A stretch of 63,618 nt of DNA from Promicromonosporaceae bacterium (GTDB lineage Bacteria; Actinomycetota; Actinomycetes; Actinomycetales; Cellulomonadaceae): contig WRHK01000019.1 of the NCBI GenBank assembly GCA_009783295.1, positions 1-63,618 on the forward strand, in the 5' to 3' direction. Shown here one piece after another: positions 8,213 to 17,063 of this stretch (position 1 is the first letter of the stretch; each line of letters opens with the position of its first letter). The translations under genes were made by a program, and so were the position numbers. The notes under the pieces are model-generated. The model was not told the origin of the DNA. It did not search any database and was given only the letters and a program-made list of their open reading frames with translations.

Positions 8213-9952
8213 ATGCCCACCGAGTCCGCCCGCAACTGGCGCACCCTGATCTCCTTCCTCTGGCCGTACCGCGGCCGCATCGTCGTCGGCTCCCTGCTGG
8301 CCATGGTGGGGACGGTGGCCGGGCTGTGGACGCCCCGGATCGTCGAGAGCGTCATCGAGCACCTGTGGGCCGGCACGTCGGTCGCCGGGGACGTGATGCT
8401 GTTCGGCGCGCTGACGCTCGTCTACATCGTCGCGGTGCTCACGCAGTGGGCGATCATGGGCCGCGCCGCCGAGAAGGTGGTCTACGACGTGCGCGAGGCG
8501 CTCGTGGCCCGGTTCCTGCGCGGCCGCGTCGCCGAGATCCGCGAGCGCGCCACGGCCGACCTGGTGGCCCGCGCGACCGCCGACGCCCCGCTGCTCCAGG
8601 TGACGGTGACGCTCGGCTTCGTCTCCTTCATCACGGCGATCACCGGCGTCGTCGGCTCGATCGTGCTCATGGGCGTCATCGACGGGCTCATGCTCGGAGT
8701 GACCCTGGCGGCCGTCGCGGTGCTGGGCGTCGCCATGGCCGCGATCATGCCGAAGGCCGGCCGCGAGCGGGCCCTGGCCCAGGAGGCCGTGGGCGCGATG
8801 TCGACGGAGCTCGACGGGTCGATGCGCGCGCTGCGCACCATCAAGGCGGCGGGCGCCGAGCGTTCCCACTCCGACGCCGTGCTGGCCGACGCCGCCAAGG
8901 CTCGGAACCACGGCATCAAGGCGCTGTGGGCCGAGGTCATGGCCTACGAGACCGGGTTCGGCGGCATGCAGGTGGTCACCGTCGTCATGGTGGCCTTCGG
9001 TGCCTGGCGCGTGACGCAGGGCGAGCTCGAGATCCCGGCGCTGGTCGCGTTCATCATGTACACGCAGGGCTTCATCATGCCGCTCATGCAGATGGCCGAC
9101 GGCTTCTCCACCATCCAGCAGGGCCTCGCGGCGTCCAAGCGCATCGCGGAGGCGCAGGAGATCCCGCTCGAGGAGGAGGCCGTGACCGCCTCCACCGGTG
9201 CCGCCGACCGCGACGACGCCACCCCCGTCCTCGCGTTCGAGTCCGTCACCGCGCGTTACAAGCCCTCGGAGGACGACATCGTGCGGGGCCTCGACCTGGT
9301 GGTCCCGCGGCGCGGGCACCTCGCGATCGTCGGCCCGTCGGGTGCCGGCAAGTCGTCGCTCGTGTCGCTCGCGCTACGCTTCCTGTCCCCGCGGTCGGGC
9401 ACCATCCGGCTCGACGGGGTCCCCTACGAGGAGCTCACCTACGCCCAGGTGCGGTCCCGGTTCGCGTACGTCGAGCAGGAGCCGCCCGTGCTGCCCGGCA
9501 CGGTGCGCGACAACCTCGAGCCCACCGAGCCGAAGGCGTCGGACGACGAGCTGTACGCCGTGCTGGAGGCGGTCGACCTGGCCGACGACGTCGCCGCCCT
9601 CGAGAACGGCCTGGACACCGAGCTGGTCGGCGCGACCATGACCGGCGGTGGCCGCCAGCGCCTCGCGATCGCGCGCGCCCTGCTCACGGGCGCCGAGATC
9701 CTGGTGCTCGACGACGCGACCTCCCAGATCGGCGGCCGCGCCGAGGAGGCGATCCACCGCGCCACCCGGGCCGCCGCCCAGCGCGCCGCCGTCGTCACCA
9801 TCGCCACGCGCGCCACGACCGCGGCGACGGCCGACACGGTCGTCGTGCTGGAGGAGGGCCGCGTCCGCGCGACCGGCACCCACGCCGAGCTGCTCGCGAC
9901 CGACGCCCTCTACCGCGACCTCGCCGCCCCGGCGGCGGCGCTCGCCGCCTGA
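8213..9952 (+). CDS. ABC exporter half-transporter (fused membrane and ATPase domains) with altered catalytic residues
   Basis: 579 aa: six-helix ABC exporter membrane domain (about residues 15-310) followed by an ATPase domain. Walker A is intact (GPSGAGKS, 374-381) and so is the Q-loop (YVEQEPP). The signature loop reads MTGGGRQR (476-483) in place of LSGGQRQR. At Walker B (LVLDDATSQ) the catalytic Glu is Asp501, and the switch His is Thr532 (VTIATRA). These are changes expected to slow ATP hydrolysis. Similar losses occur in one half of heterodimeric exporters, but no partner half is next to this gene; it stands alone, divergent from tig. The substrate cannot be told. The ATG at 8213 starts the homology; the frame is open further upstream without support. 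Confidence 0.88.
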   Translation: MPTESARNWRTLISFLWPYRGRIVVGSLLAMVGTVAGLWTPRIVESVIEHLWAGTSVAGDVMLFGALTLVYIVAVLTQWAIMGRAAEKVVYDVREALVARFLRGRVAEIRERATADLVARATADAPLLQVTVTLGFVSFITAITGVVGSIVLMGVIDGLMLGVTLAAVAVLGVAMAAIMPKAGRERALAQEAVGAMSTELDGSMRALRTIKAAGAERSHSDAVLADAAKARNHGIKALWAEVMAYETGFGGMQVVTVVMVAFGAWRVTQGELEIPALVAFIMYTQGFIMPLMQMADGFSTIQQGLAASKRIAEAQEIPLEEEAVTASTGAADRDDATPVLAFESVTARYKPSEDDIVRGLDLVVPRRGHLAIVGPSGAGKSSLVSLALRFLSPRSGTIRLDGVPYEELTYAQVRSRFAYVEQEPPVLPGTVRDNLEPTEPKASDDELYAVLEAVDLADDVAALENGLDTELVGATMTGGGRQRLAIARALLTGAEILVLDDATSQIGGRAEEAIHRATRAAAQRAAVVTIATRATTAATADTVVVLEEGRVRATGTHAELLATDALYRDLAAPAAALAA

Positions 9953-9988
9953 CCTGCGGCCGCGGGCGGACGCGGCGAGCATGGGGGC

Positions 9989-10306
9989 ATGACTCCCCGG
10001 ACACGCAGGATCCTGCTCGTCGCAGGCGTCGCGGTCGGGTGCGGCCTGGTGCTCGCGGCGTGCGCCGCGGGCGCCAACCCGCAGGCCGGCACCGCTCCGC
10101 CGGGCTCCACGCAGCCCGCCGGGTTCTGGCTCGGGCTCTGGCAGGGCCTGATCCTGCCCATCACGTTCGTGATCTCGCTGTTCCGCGACAGCGTGTCGAT
10201 CTACGAGGTGCACAACAGCGGCAACTGGTACGACTTCGGGTTCGTGCTGGGCGCCGCGTGCTCGCTGGGCGGCGGGATCTTCGGCGGCAGCCGCCGCCGG
10301 CACTGA
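9989..10306 (+). CDS. small predicted lipoprotein with one membrane segment
   Basis: 105 aa. The N-terminus is a lipoprotein signal (RRILLVAGVAVGCGLVLAAC, lipobox LAAC with Cys25). The rest contains a hydrophobic stretch (FWLGLWQGLILPITFVISLF) and the conserved-looking motif HNSGNWYDFGFVLGA, a pattern seen in a widespread family of uncharacterised bacterial membrane proteins. The function is unknown. It follows the ABC exporter by 36 bp on the same strand and converges with the DUF1345 gene only 9 bp away. Confidence 0.75.
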   Translation: MTPRTRRILLVAGVAVGCGLVLAACAAGANPQAGTAPPGSTQPAGFWLGLWQGLILPITFVISLFRDSVSIYEVHNSGNWYDFGFVLGAACSLGGGIFGGSRRRH

Positions 10307-10315
10307 ACCCTGACC

Positions 10316-10966
10316 TCAGGCGGCGAGGCCCGCCACCAGGTTGACGAGCAGCGCCACGATCACGGTGCCGTACAGGTAGGCCAGCAGCGCCTGGACCTGG
10401 GCGGTGCGGCGCATCGTCGTCGTGCGCAGGTCGGTGTCCGAGATCGCGAAGCTCATGCCCACCGTGAAGGCCACGTACGTGAAGTCGGTGTACGACGGCG
10501 GGTCCTCGGTGTGGAAGTCGATGCCGCCCTGCGGGTCCGTGTAGAAGAGCCGGGCGTAGCGCAGCGCGAAGATCGTGTGCATGCTCCCCCAGGACGCGAC
10601 GACGGCGGCCAGCACCGTCACCGCCGTCAGCGGGTTGCTGCGCAGCCCGCCCTGCGCGAGCACGACGACCAGGCCGGCGAGGCTCGCGACGGCGGCGATC
10701 AGCACCACCAGCCGCTCGAGCACGCGGGCCGGCTCCTCGCGCAGCGCGTGCGCCGCCGTGTCCTCCGGCCCCATGGGCGCGACGACCAGCAGCATCCACA
10801 CCACGAACAGCAGGCCCGCGGCGGCCCACCCGCCCAGCAGCGCGGCCACCACGGAGTCGACCTGGAGCACCACGCCGACGACGACGCCGACCACCGCGGC
10901 CACCCCGAGCTTCACCCCGGGCGGCACGTCCAGAACCCGGCTGAGCCGCAGGAACCACTCCGACAT
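10316..10966 (-). CDS. DUF1345 family membrane protein
   Basis: 216 aa integral membrane protein with five or six hydrophobic segments and the DUF1345 signature region GGIDFHTEDPPSYTDFTYVA followed by AFTVGMSFAISDTDL. No function is established for the family. The ATG at 10966 (MSEWFLRLSR) was preferred to upstream options because it starts the conserved part and a TACATT hexamer lies six bases before it. Single gene, convergent with the small lipoprotein gene. Confidence 0.82.
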   Translation of the reverse strand: MSEWFLRLSRVLDVPPGVKLGVAAVVGVVVGVVLQVDSVVAALLGGWAAAGLLFVVWMLLVVAPMGPEDTAAHALREEPARVLERLVVLIAAVASLAGLVVVLAQGGLRSNPLTAVTVLAAVVASWGSMHTIFALRYARLFYTDPQGGIDFHTEDPPSYTDFTYVAFTVGMSFAISDTDLRTTTMRRTAQVQALLAYLYGTVIVALLVNLVAGLAA

Positions 10967-10972
10967 GGCCTC

Positions 10973-10978
10973 AATGTA
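10973..10978 (-). promoter_or_regulatory. -10 element, probable leaderless promoter of the DUF1345 gene
   Basis: TACATT on the minus strand, 6 nt before the ATG, with no Shine-Dalgarno. Confidence 0.5.
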
Positions 10979-11078
10979 GAGGCGGCAGGGCGCCGGACGG
11001 CGCGACGGCACGCGTCAGCCGCCCGGGCGCACCCCACGGCGATGCCACGATCAGGTCTCCACTGCCGAAGGAGGCACC

Positions 11079-11555
11079 GTGAGAGCAGCTGTCGTCGTCG
11101 CGTCGAAGTACGGGACCACCCTCGAGATCGGCCGCCGGGTCGCCGCCGCGCTGGGCGGTGACGTGCCTGTGCTGAACCTCGACGAGAACCACCACCCCGA
11201 CGTCTCCGCGTACGACACCGTGGTGCTCGGCACCGCGATCTACGCGGGCAGGCCGCGCGCGCCCATGTCGGCGTTCGCGCGGACGGCCGACCTGAGCGGC
11301 AAGCAGGTGGGGCTGTTCGTCAGCGGCATGCTGCCCGGCGACAAGGAGCGCGCGGACGAGCTGGCCGGCGCCTACCCGGAGTCGGTGACCGAGGCGGCCG
11401 CGGTGTCGGCGTTCCTGGGTGGCGCGTTCCAGTTCGACCAGCTCAACAGGTTCGAGCGGTTCGTGGTCAAGCGGTTCGCGAAGGCCACGTCCGACGTCGA
11501 CGCCATCGACGACCACGCGATCGAGCGGTTCGCGCAGACGCTGCGGGCCGCCTGA
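11079..11555 (+). CDS. flavodoxin-domain protein (HemG-like fold)
   Basis: 158 aa. The N-terminus AAVVVASKYGTTLEIGRRVA is the FMN phosphate-binding loop of flavodoxins, and VVLGTAIYAGRPRAPMSAF followed by VGLFVSGMLPGD fits the flavodoxin/HemG group. Members carry FMN and act as electron carriers or as menaquinone-dependent protoporphyrinogen oxidase; which applies here cannot be decided. GTG start with a very good GAAGGAGG site. It faces the NrdI gene, with 3 bp between the stops. Confidence 0.85.
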   Translation: MRAAVVVASKYGTTLEIGRRVAAALGGDVPVLNLDENHHPDVSAYDTVVLGTAIYAGRPRAPMSAFARTADLSGKQVGLFVSGMLPGDKERADELAGAYPESVTEAAAVSAFLGGAFQFDQLNRFERFVVKRFAKATSDVDAIDDHAIERFAQTLRAA

Positions 11556-11558
11556 CCC

Positions 11559-12032
11559 TCAGGCGCGCGGCTCGCTCGGCTCGGTGCAGGCGAGCCACGC
11601 GTCGAGCTCCTCGAGGATGCGCCGGGCGTCGTCGACGTCCCAGCGCGTGCCCTGGAGCTCGAACTCGAACAGGACCGGGCGGCCGGACACGCGCGCGATC
11701 TGCCGGGCCGCGGCCTGGTAGTGCGCGCCGAAGTTCCGGTTGCCGGACCCCATGACGCCGGCCAGCCGGCGCCGGGTGTCGGGGTGCCGCAGGAACCGCC
11801 GCACGGCCTCCGGGATGGTGTCGTTGCCGGGGTTCCCGGTCTTGTACGACGGCGTGACCAGCACCCACGGCCCGTCGGGCACGGAGCGGCGCACGTCACG
11901 CTCGCCGACGTCGTGGGCGGTGCGGCCGGTGCCCTCGCAGACCCGCTCGCAGAACTGCCGCACCATGCCGGACGCGGAGGAGAAGTAGTACACCGGGACC
12001 GGGCCGGTGGCGTCATCGGTCACGGCCACCAT
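11559..12032 (-). CDS. nrdI: NrdI, flavoprotein of class Ib ribonucleotide reductase assembly
   Basis: 157 aa. The motifs PVYYFSSASGMVRQFCERV, WVLVTPSYKTG, GVMGSGNRNFGAHY and FEFELQGTRWDVDD match NrdI, the flavodoxin-like protein that supplies the oxidant to build the dimanganese tyrosyl radical cofactor of NrdF. There is no nrdH, nrdE or nrdF beside it in this window, which is unusual because nrdI normally sits in that operon. The ATG at 12032 was taken; a GTG three codons in is also possible. No clear Shine-Dalgarno. Confidence 0.85.
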   Translation of the reverse strand: MVAVTDDATGPVPVYYFSSASGMVRQFCERVCEGTGRTAHDVGERDVRRSVPDGPWVLVTPSYKTGNPGNDTIPEAVRRFLRHPDTRRRLAGVMGSGNRNFGAHYQAAARQIARVSGRPVLFEFELQGTRWDVDDARRILEELDAWLACTEPSEPRA

Positions 12033-12136
12033 CGTGGCGCACCGGCCGCGCCCGGGTCGTGCCGCCGGCGGGTGGGTGTGATCACCGTGGCGCGTCACCA
12101 CGATCCGATCGACCTGCGAGCGGTTCCCGACCGCCC

Positions 12137-12142
12137 TAGGGT
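12137..12142 (+). promoter_or_regulatory. -10 element, probable leaderless promoter of the VOC gene
   Basis: TAGGGT 6 nt before the ATG at 12149; no Shine-Dalgarno. Confidence 0.5.
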
Positions 12143-12148
12143 CGCCAG

Positions 12149-12847
12149 ATGGCCGTCACGCTCGCCGCGGTGCGCATCGACGCGAACGATCCCGGGCTCC
12201 TCGCGCGGTTCTGGGCGGGCGTGCTCCGCGGGGAGGTGTCCGGTACCACGGTGTGGGTCCCGGACACCGCGTACGTGCTCCGGTTCACGCCGACGTCCGT
12301 CCCGAAGACGGGCCGCAACCGGATGCACCTCGACCTGACCAGCGCCTCGCCGCAGGACCAGGCAGAGACCGTCACCCGCGCGCTCAGGCTCGGCGGGTCC
12401 CCCTACGACGTCGGGCAGCGCGGCGACGAGGGGCACGTCGTGCTCGCCGACCCGGAGGGCAACGAGTTCTGCGTCATCGAGCCGGGCAACGCGTTCCTCG
12501 CCGGGTGCGGGCCCGTCGGCGCGCTGAACTGCGAGGGGACGCGCGCGTCCGGCGAGTTCTGGCGCGACGCGCTGGCCTGGCCGTTCGTGTGGGACGACGG
12601 CGACGAGACGGCGATCCAGTCCCCCGCCGGCGGCTCCAAGGTGACCTGGAGCGGGCCGCCGCTGTTCGACAAGCCCGCCACCGGCCGCAACCGCTGGCGC
12701 CTCGAGCTCGCCACGCTCGACGGCGCCACGCCCGGCTCGGAGGCCGACCGCCTGGTCGCGCTCGGTGCCCGCGGCGCCGCCGGCGCGTACGACGACGGCG
12801 CGATCACCCTGGCGGACCCCGACGACAACGAGCTGCACGTGCACTGA
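12149..12847 (+). CDS. VOC superfamily protein with two glyoxalase-like domains
   Basis: 232 aa made of two similar halves of the Glyoxalase_6 type. Half one starts TLAAVRIDANDPGLLARFWAGVL and ends LADPEGNEFCVIEPG; half two ends LADPDDNELHVH. The repeated (L)ADP-(E/D)-(G/D)-N-E-(F/L) motif supplies the usual C-terminal ligand strand of this fold. The catalytic activity and substrate are unknown; members range from lyases to drug-binding proteins. The gene stands alone, and its end converges on the sugar kinase gene 15 bp away. Confidence 0.85.
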   Translation: MAVTLAAVRIDANDPGLLARFWAGVLRGEVSGTTVWVPDTAYVLRFTPTSVPKTGRNRMHLDLTSASPQDQAETVTRALRLGGSPYDVGQRGDEGHVVLADPEGNEFCVIEPGNAFLAGCGPVGALNCEGTRASGEFWRDALAWPFVWDDGDETAIQSPAGGSKVTWSGPPLFDKPATGRNRWRLELATLDGATPGSEADRLVALGARGAAGAYDDGAITLADPDDNELHVH

Positions 12848-12862
12848 GCGGCTCGGGCCGGG

Positions 12863-13744
12863 TCAGCCCCTGCGGCGGAACGGCGCGAGCGTGGCCCGCG
12901 TGATCTCGGCGGCGCCCCAGTCGGGCTCGAACTGGGCGATCACGGCCAGGTGCTGACGCAGCTGGTAGATCGGCATCCGCTCGCGCCAGCCGGCGTCGAT
13001 TCCGGTCAGCTCGGCGTACAGGCCGAAGAACGCGTCGGCCTCCGGCGGGGGCGCCGTCGTCCACACGTGCGCGAGGTCCACCTCGGCCCACGTGTACGAC
13101 ACGGCCGGGTCGATGAGCGCGGGGCGGCCCGCGGCGTCGGCCATGACGTTCTGTGCCCACAGGTCGCCGTGCGTGAGGCACGCAGACCTCACCGGGAGCA
13201 GCTCGGGGAGCCGGTCGCACAGGTGCTCGAGCGCGGCGAGGTCCTCGGCGTCGAGCGCCGCCTGGACGCGCGGCTCGTCCACCCAGCGCAGCAGCCGGTG
13301 CTGCGCGAAGAACGCGAACCCGTCGTCCTCCCACGTGTTGACCTGCCGGCGGCGGCCGAGCCAGTTGTCGCGGTGCCAGCCGAACCGCGGGTGGACCGTC
13401 GTGGTGTGCAGGCGCGCGAGGGCGTGCGCGAAGTCCTGCCAGAAGCCCTCCGACGCCGGGCGCGGGCCCAGCATCGACAGCACCAGCAGGTCGCGGTTCG
13501 CCACCAGCACCTCGGGAGTCGCGACGCCGCCCTGCTCGCGCAGGGCCGTGAGCCCCTCGGCCTCGGCGTCGAAGACGTCCGGGTGGGGCGCGTCGGTGAA
13601 CGTCTTGACGAAAACCTCGGTGCCGTCGGCGCGCCGTGCGATGCCGGCCTCGGCGGCGAGGCCGCCGGTGGCGGGCTGGACCGAGGTGATGTCGTCGAGG
13701 CCCGCGGCGTGGAGGCGGTCGCGGAGCAGGGTCGTGGCGTCCAC
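12863..13744 (-). CDS. fructosamine-3-kinase family protein
   Basis: 293 aa small-molecule kinase of the APH-like fold. It shows the ATP-side lysine motif (EVFVKTFTDA), the family motif FGWHRDNWLG, and the catalytic loop CLTHGDLWAQNVMAD followed by the metal-binding region PALIDPAVSYTW. Fructosamine kinases phosphorylate sugar amines formed by glycation and so help to repair glycated proteins and amino acids. The GTG at 13744 begins 2 nt after the stop of the upstream SGNH hydrolase gene, so translation is coupled; longer upstream reading has no homology. Confidence 0.88.
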   Translation of the reverse strand: MDATTLLRDRLHAAGLDDITSVQPATGGLAAEAGIARRADGTEVFVKTFTDAPHPDVFDAEAEGLTALREQGGVATPEVLVANRDLLVLSMLGPRPASEGFWQDFAHALARLHTTTVHPRFGWHRDNWLGRRRQVNTWEDDGFAFFAQHRLLRWVDEPRVQAALDAEDLAALEHLCDRLPELLPVRSACLTHGDLWAQNVMADAAGRPALIDPAVSYTWAEVDLAHVWTTAPPPEADAFFGLYAELTGIDAGWRERMPIYQLRQHLAVIAQFEPDWGAAEITRATLAPFRRRG

Positions 13745-13746
13745 GG

Positions 13747-14352
13747 CTACTCCCCCAGCCCGGCGAGCACCGGCTTCGCGCGGTCCAGCCACAGCTCCGC
13801 GAGCTCGGCGTGGCCGCGGGGGGTGGGGTGGACGCCGTCGTCGGCGAGGTCGGCGGCGTCGCCGGCGGCCGTCAGGTGCACGTCGGCGTCGACCAGGACG
13901 GCGGACCGCTCGGCGGCCAGCCGCCGCACGACGGCGATCTTGGGGTCGAGGTCCTCGCGCCACGCCGCCTGCGCCTCGGTGACCGGCAGCAGGAAAGGCT
14001 CGACCAGCACCAGGCGCGTGGTCGCGGGCAGGGCTTCGAGGATCGCGCGGTAGTCGCGCTCGAACTCCTCGGCCGACGTCGGGTCGTCGCTGTCGTAGCG
14101 CCGCCAGGTGTCGTTCACGCCGACCAGGATGCTGACGACGTCCGGCTGCTCGGCGACGACGTCGTCGCTCCAGCGGGCGCGCAGGTCACGGACGCGGTCG
14201 CCCGAGATGCCACGGTTGAGCACGCGGAACCCCTGCAGTGCTCCGGAGTCCACGACGGCACGGACGTACCCGTTGCCGAGCCCGGTGGGATCCTCGCGCC
14301 GCCCGCAGTCGGTCACGCTGTCGCCGACGAACAGGACTGTGGGGTTGGTCAT
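13747..14352 (-). CDS. SGNH/GDSL-type hydrolase
   Basis: 201 aa secretion-signal-free esterase of the SGNH fold. Block I is FVGDSVTDCGRR (nucleophile Ser in GDS), block II ISGDRVRDL, block III GVNDTW, and block V DGVHPTPRGH with the Asp-x2-His pair. Such enzymes cleave short acyl or acetyl esters; the substrate is not known. It is the first gene of a two-gene unit with the fructosamine kinase. The ATG at 14352 was chosen because homology starts there and TACCCT sits six bases upstream. Confidence 0.88.
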   Translation of the reverse strand: MTNPTVLFVGDSVTDCGRREDPTGLGNGYVRAVVDSGALQGFRVLNRGISGDRVRDLRARWSDDVVAEQPDVVSILVGVNDTWRRYDSDDPTSAEEFERDYRAILEALPATTRLVLVEPFLLPVTEAQAAWREDLDPKIAVVRRLAAERSAVLVDADVHLTAAGDAADLADDGVHPTPRGHAELAELWLDRAKPVLAGLGE

Positions 14353-14358
14353 GACGGG

Positions 14359-14364
14359 AGGGTA
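14359..14364 (-). promoter_or_regulatory. -10 element, probable leaderless promoter of the SGNH hydrolase gene
   Basis: TACCCT on the minus strand 6 nt before the ATG at 14352, between this gene and tRNA-Pro. Confidence 0.45.
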
Positions 14365-14391
14365 CTGACCGAGCGGCGATGCCGCTGTGGG

Positions 14392-14465
14392 TCGGGGTGA
14401 CAGGATTTGAACCTGCGACATCGTGCTCCCAAAGCACGCGCGCTACCAAGCTGCGCCACACCCCG
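14392..14465 (-). tRNA. tRNA-Pro(UGG)
   Basis: 74 nt cloverleaf on the minus strand: acceptor CGGGGTG/CACCCCG, D-arm GCGC...GCGC, anticodon stem CGTGC/GCACG with loop TTTGGGA (anticodon TGG), T-loop TTCAAAT. Discriminator A; CCA is not encoded. Confidence 0.97.
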
Positions 14466-14538
14466 TGGTCCGCACGTCGGCGGCCGAGCAGCCAGTCTAG
14501 GTGGTGACGCACCGAGGTCTGGCCACCGGTGGGTTTGC

Positions 14539-14544
14539 TAGTGT
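14539..14544 (+). promoter_or_regulatory. possible -10 element of tRNA-Gly
   Basis: TAGTGT about 50 nt before the tRNA. No convincing -35 is seen, so this is tentative. Confidence 0.3.
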
Positions 14545-14593
14545 GGCGCCCGCGCGCTCGAGGGCTGCGTCAGTGCGGCCCGTTGCGGACCTC

Positions 14594-14664
14594 GCGGATG
14601 TAGCTCAATGGTAGAGCCTCAGTCTTCCAAACTGATTACGCGGGTTCGATTCCCGTCATCCGCT
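14594..14664 (+). tRNA. tRNA-Gly(UCC)
   Basis: 71 nt: acceptor GCGGATG/CATCCGC, D-loop AGCTCAATGGTAGAGC, anticodon stem TCAGT/ACTGA with loop CTTCCAA (anticodon TCC), T-arm CGGG-TTCGATT-CCCG. Discriminator T; CCA is not encoded. Its 3' end is 1 nt from the stop of the convergent membrane protein gene. Confidence 0.97.
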
Positions 14665-14665
14665 C

Positions 14666-15307
14666 TCAGCACGCCGACGGCCCGGTTCTCCTCGGAGAGC
14701 CGGGCCGCCGCTGTCCCAGCTCAGGTACCCCGTCCAGGGTCAGCACGACGGCCAGCGCCGCCCCGGCCAGGCCTGTGGCCGCCGACCATCCGACCGCGGA
14801 GGCGCGCCATCCGGCGTCGGGCCCGAACGGGAACACCGGCACGGCGTCGGGCCACGGGCGAACCAGCGCCCAGCCCGCGGCGAGCGGCACGACCGTCAGG
14901 GCCCACCGCCCACCGGGCGACGACTCCCCCGCCGCTCGGCGCCACGTCGTCCACGCCATCGCGACCAGCACCCCGGCACCTCCCTGCTGCAGCACGTCGA
15001 GCGGGTGCCCGAAGAGGGCGTCGCCCGCCCATCGGACCCCGCCCGCCCAGGCGAGCACGAGCACGCCGATCCCGGGTGCCCGGGTGGCGGTCCGCCAGGC
15101 CAGACCGCGGGGTGCGACATCGACGACGGCGGCCGCGGGCTCGTCCAGGCACCACCCGGCTGCCGCCGCCAGCAGCCCGACGGCCACGCCCTCGAGCGGC
15201 CACAGCGTCCACGGCCGCCAGCGCACCAGCCCGAGCAAGCCCACGACGAGCACTGCGGCGACTGCCACGAGCGCCCACGGCACGGCCCGCCCGGCGTGGC
15301 GCAGCAT
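14666..15307 (-). CDS. hydrophobic membrane protein, last gene of the sigma/ABC operon
   Basis: 213 aa with about six hydrophobic segments (for example VPWALVAVAAVLVVGLLGLV) and no domain I recognise by name. It overlaps the stop of the upstream permease gene by one base (TGATG), so it is the final gene of the five-gene unit starting with the ECF sigma factor. It probably works with the ABC ATPase as a second membrane subunit; this is inferred from position and composition only. The C-terminus is a basic, disordered tail. Confidence 0.7.
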   Translation of the reverse strand: MLRHAGRAVPWALVAVAAVLVVGLLGLVRWRPWTLWPLEGVAVGLLAAAAGWCLDEPAAAVVDVAPRGLAWRTATRAPGIGVLVLAWAGGVRWAGDALFGHPLDVLQQGGAGVLVAMAWTTWRRAAGESSPGGRWALTVVPLAAGWALVRPWPDAVPVFPFGPDAGWRASAVGWSAATGLAGAALAVVLTLDGVPELGQRRPGSPRRTGPSAC

Positions 15308-16190
15308 CAGAACGACAGCCCGGCGACCGGGTTGTGGACGGCGTCCGGCAGCCCGAGCGTCATCGTCGCGACGAGCGCAGCAACGGCGACGGCGACCAGC
15401 CCCAGCAGCACGGGTCGCAGCCGCGAGCGGTCACCCTCGGCGTCGTGCCACATCGCAACCACGACGCACAGCCCACACATCGCGAGCTGGTACACGATCC
15501 ACGCGAACGGCGACCCGGGCAGCGCCACCCACGATGTCGAGCCGGTGCCCGTGCTGCCCCAGCCGAGCGGCCCGTACCAGTACACCCACGGCCACACGAC
15601 GTGCCAGCTCCAGGTGGACTCGAAGTTGCCCTGGAGCAGGATCGTGACAACCACGACGACGACCGCGGCGATCGCGGTGACGCCCCGCTGGGGCAGCCAC
15701 CGCGCGATCAGGAGCCCGAGAAGCGGCCCGCCGACGGCTGACACGACGCCCAGCGCGGCCATGACGGCGACGACGTGCGCCGTACTCACCGGCCCGAAGG
15801 GTACGGCGAACGCGGCGGGCGGCCGGACGGCGAGCATCACGAGCGACGCCGCGAACCACAGCAGCGCGGCACCGAGCGGTACCACGACGGCGGCTGCGAG
15901 CGCCAGCGTCCGTGTGCGCTCGGGCACGGCGACGGCACCGGCCGCGGCGGTGGCGCGGTCGGAGCGTCGCACCAGCCCGGCCATGACGACGAGGCCGACG
16001 ACGCCGATCAGGGCGGCCGGAGTGATCGTGTTCATCGTCGACGACGTGCCGTCGTCGGCTCCGAGGAAGGACTGCAGGGTGGCCGCGGCGGTGACGGCGG
16101 CACCGGCGAGGAACAGCCACGAGGTGGCGTAGTGCTTGATCTCGGCCCGGGCCAGCGTCCGGAGCACGGGCGTTACGGCGAGCGTGGCGG

Positions 16191-16194
<4 letters not shown>
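15307..16194 (-). CDS. ABC-2-like permease subunit
   Basis: 295 aa integral membrane protein. The N-terminus LRTLARAEIKHYATSWLFLAGA is typical of ABC-2 type permeases, with a short cytoplasmic helix before the first membrane segment; six or more membrane segments follow. Between segments there is a Trp-rich extracellular stretch (STWSWHVVWPWVYWYGPLGW). It overlaps the ATPase gene by 4 nt (ATGA) and the next membrane gene by 1 nt. The likely role is export or membrane protection by the neighbouring ATPase; no substrate is evident. Confidence 0.78.
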
Positions 16195-17059
<865 letters not shown>

Positions 17060-17063
<4 letters not shown>

